Assembly (NCBI GenBank): GCA_902783215.1
Contig: CACZQD010000009.1
Location: forward strand, 1-6,107
Source of the DNA: an uncultured Erysipelotrichaceae bacterium
GTDB taxonomy: Bacteria > Bacillota_I > Bacilli_A > RF39 > UBA660
DNA: 6,107 nucleotides
Direction: 5' to 3'
Positions 4,909-6,107 of the stretch are shown here, piece by piece. A program made the position numbers and the translations under genes. Each line of letters opens with the position of its first letter. Positions within the stretch are counted from its first letter, which is position 1. A model generated the notes under the pieces. That model did no database searches and was not told the DNA's origin. It saw nothing but the letters and a program-made list of their open reading frames with translations.

Positions 4909-6107
4909 TTTTCTTCTCTTTTCTTTTAGAAATAATAAATTTAATACGATTTATTAAATCCTTATATTCAAATGAATTATGATATACAACCCAAATTAAA
5001 CTTAACAGTACAACTACTGAAATTAATCCATATATAACAAAACCTAAGAACGGATTATTTATAAAATTAAATGAAATAATATATTTAGTTATAAATCCAG
5101 TTACAAATACTATTAATAATTGTTTCATAAATGATAAATAATAACTAAACGCTTTTCTTTCAAAAATATATTTATAAATAATATAAGGTTTTACTACCAT
5201 AACAAATAAAGCACTTATAACAGTTCCAACAAAGACACCAGTAATACCAATGTAATGAACTAGAACAACACTAGTAGCAATATTTATTAACGATTGAACT
5301 AAAGGAACCCATTTATCTTTATCATATAATCCAGCAGATGATTTAATAGCATCATTAGTCTGCATTATACCATTAATAAAGAATACCAAACAAATCATCA
5401 CAACTGCTGAAAAATCTAATAAATATTTATCTCCTATCCATATTTTAGCAATAAATAAATCTAATAAATTAAATAAACATATGCCACATGTAGCAAAAAC
5501 AATAAAAACTAAAAAATTAATAGTTCTAAATATATTATATCTTTTTTCTACTTTTTCTTTAGCATTAACATTTCCAATAACAGCTATCACACTATTTAAA
5601 GCCGAATATATGAAAGAATTTATCATATTAACAATCATCGCATAATTAGAATAAATACCAACAATAGATAATCCTAAAAATTTTGAAATAATCAAATTAT
5701 CAGTTGAATTAACAAAATAATTGCCAACTTTATGATAAATAAGAGCTTTTATGTTTTTCTTAATTGGTTTCATTTCACTCTTACTTAATTTTTGAGCATT
5801 ATCAAAATCATAATCAGCATATTGTTTATTAATATATCGATTAACAAATATATTTTCTAATAAAACAAATATTGTCTGAACAAATAAGTAAATAAAATAA
5901 TTTTTAAATACAAATAAAACAATTATTTGAAAAACAGTCAACAAAATATTAGAAATAATTATAATTGGAACAATTTTATATTCTTTCTGATCAGCAATTA
6001 TGAGTGTTCGTTTATAAGAAAATAAATAACCAATAACCATATTAATAAGGAATAATACATAATAAATTCTTAAATAAGGAACCTCTGTACCAGATTTAAC
6101 AAAGAAA
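4901..6107 (-). CDS. Wzx-type lipid-linked oligosaccharide flippase, 5' end missing
   Basis: This is a polytopic membrane protein of the polysaccharide transport family in the MOP superfamily (RfbX/Wzx type), which moves undecaprenyl-linked repeat units across the membrane. The stop is at 4901. The frame has an ATG at 6040 but stays open to the window edge, adding 22 codons that read as family sequence (SGTEVPYLRIYYVLFLIN) leading into GYLFSYKRTLIIADQKEY. The ATG at 6040 is therefore an internal Met, and the real start lies outside, probably 100-150 codons upstream judging from usual family lengths. In the 401 visible residues I count about ten hydrophobic segments. Family landmarks are VNSTDNLIISKFLGLSIVGIY (132-152, in part) and GLYDKDKWVPLVQSLIN (259-275). 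The C-terminus is a basic cytoplasmic-looking tail (SKRKEKKNG). It is the first visible gene of the transcription unit and overlaps the next GT2 gene by 8 bp. Substrate specificity is unknown. Confidence 0.92.
   Translation of the reverse strand, partial: FFVKSGTEVPYLRIYYVLFLINMVIGYLFSYKRTLIIADQKEYKIVPIIIISNILLTVFQIIVLFVFKNYFIYLFVQTIFVLLENIFVNRYINKQYADYDFDNAQKLSKSEMKPIKKNIKALIYHKVGNYFVNSTDNLIISKFLGLSIVGIYSNYAMIVNMINSFIYSALNSVIAVIGNVNAKEKVEKRYNIFRTINFLVFIVFATCGICLFNLLDLFIAKIWIGDKYLLDFSAVVMICLVFFINGIMQTNDAIKSSAGLYDKDKWVPLVQSLINIATSVVLVHYIGITGVFVGTVISALFVMVVKPYIIYKYIFERKAFSYYLSFMKQLLIVFVTGFITKYIISFNFINNPFLGFVIYGLISVVVLLSLIWVVYHNSFEYKDLINRIKFIISKRKEKKNG

Noticed and set aside
1..6107. Mobile element, CRISPR array or RNA gene in the window
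   Set aside because: There is no transposase frame, no terminal inverted repeats and no regularly spaced repeats, and the gaps between protein genes are too short for a separate RNA gene. The repeats found are coding paralogy of GT2 genes.
1..6107. Mycoplasma-type code or an archaeal origin
   Set aside because: Trp is encoded by TGG and TGA ends genes at 1008 and 3110, excluding the Mycoplasma code. A low-GC methanogen is not fully excluded, but Ile is mostly ATT in the stretches I read, with AAGGAG/AGGAG sites and Gram-positive-like families, so a Firmicute fits better.

Overview
The window is very AT-rich (about a quarter G+C by eye) and almost fully coding. Every gene lies on the minus strand, so transcription runs from the right edge to the left edge. 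The genes use TGG for Trp and TGA as a stop, which excludes a Mycoplasma-type code. Good Shine-Dalgarno sites (AAGGAG, AGGAG, GGTGA) and protein families typical of Gram-positive surface glycans suggest a low-GC Firmicute or a related gut Bacilli/Erysipelotrichia lineage. The genus cannot be read from this window.

In transcription order the window holds: a Wzx-type flippase cut by the right edge (4901-6107); a family 2 glycosyltransferase (3952-4908); a LicD-family phosphotransferase (3110-3937); a family 4 glycosyltransferase (1962-3113); a second family 2 glycosyltransferase (1008-1952); a family 14 branching-type glycosyltransferase (110-1003); and the first 35 codons of a third family 2 glycosyltransferase, cut by the left edge (1-107). 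The largest non-coding gap is 14 bp and two junctions overlap. No promoter, terminator, RNA gene, mobile element or CRISPR array is visible, so this looks like the interior of one long operon.

Together the genes look like part of a capsule, exopolysaccharide or teichoic-acid locus. Glycosyltransferases would build an oligosaccharide on a lipid carrier at the inner face of the membrane, LicD would add a phospho-substituent (phosphocholine in the best-known cases), and the flippase would move the lipid-linked unit outward. The initiating sugar-phosphate transferase, the polymerase and any choline uptake or activation genes (licA/B/C) are not in the window.

The least ordinary signal is that the three family 2 glycosyltransferases share nearly the same N-terminal coding sequence, even at the DNA level, while the C-terminal halves of the two complete ones diverge. 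This suggests duplication or module exchange within the locus. I see no evidence for a wholly new type of system.
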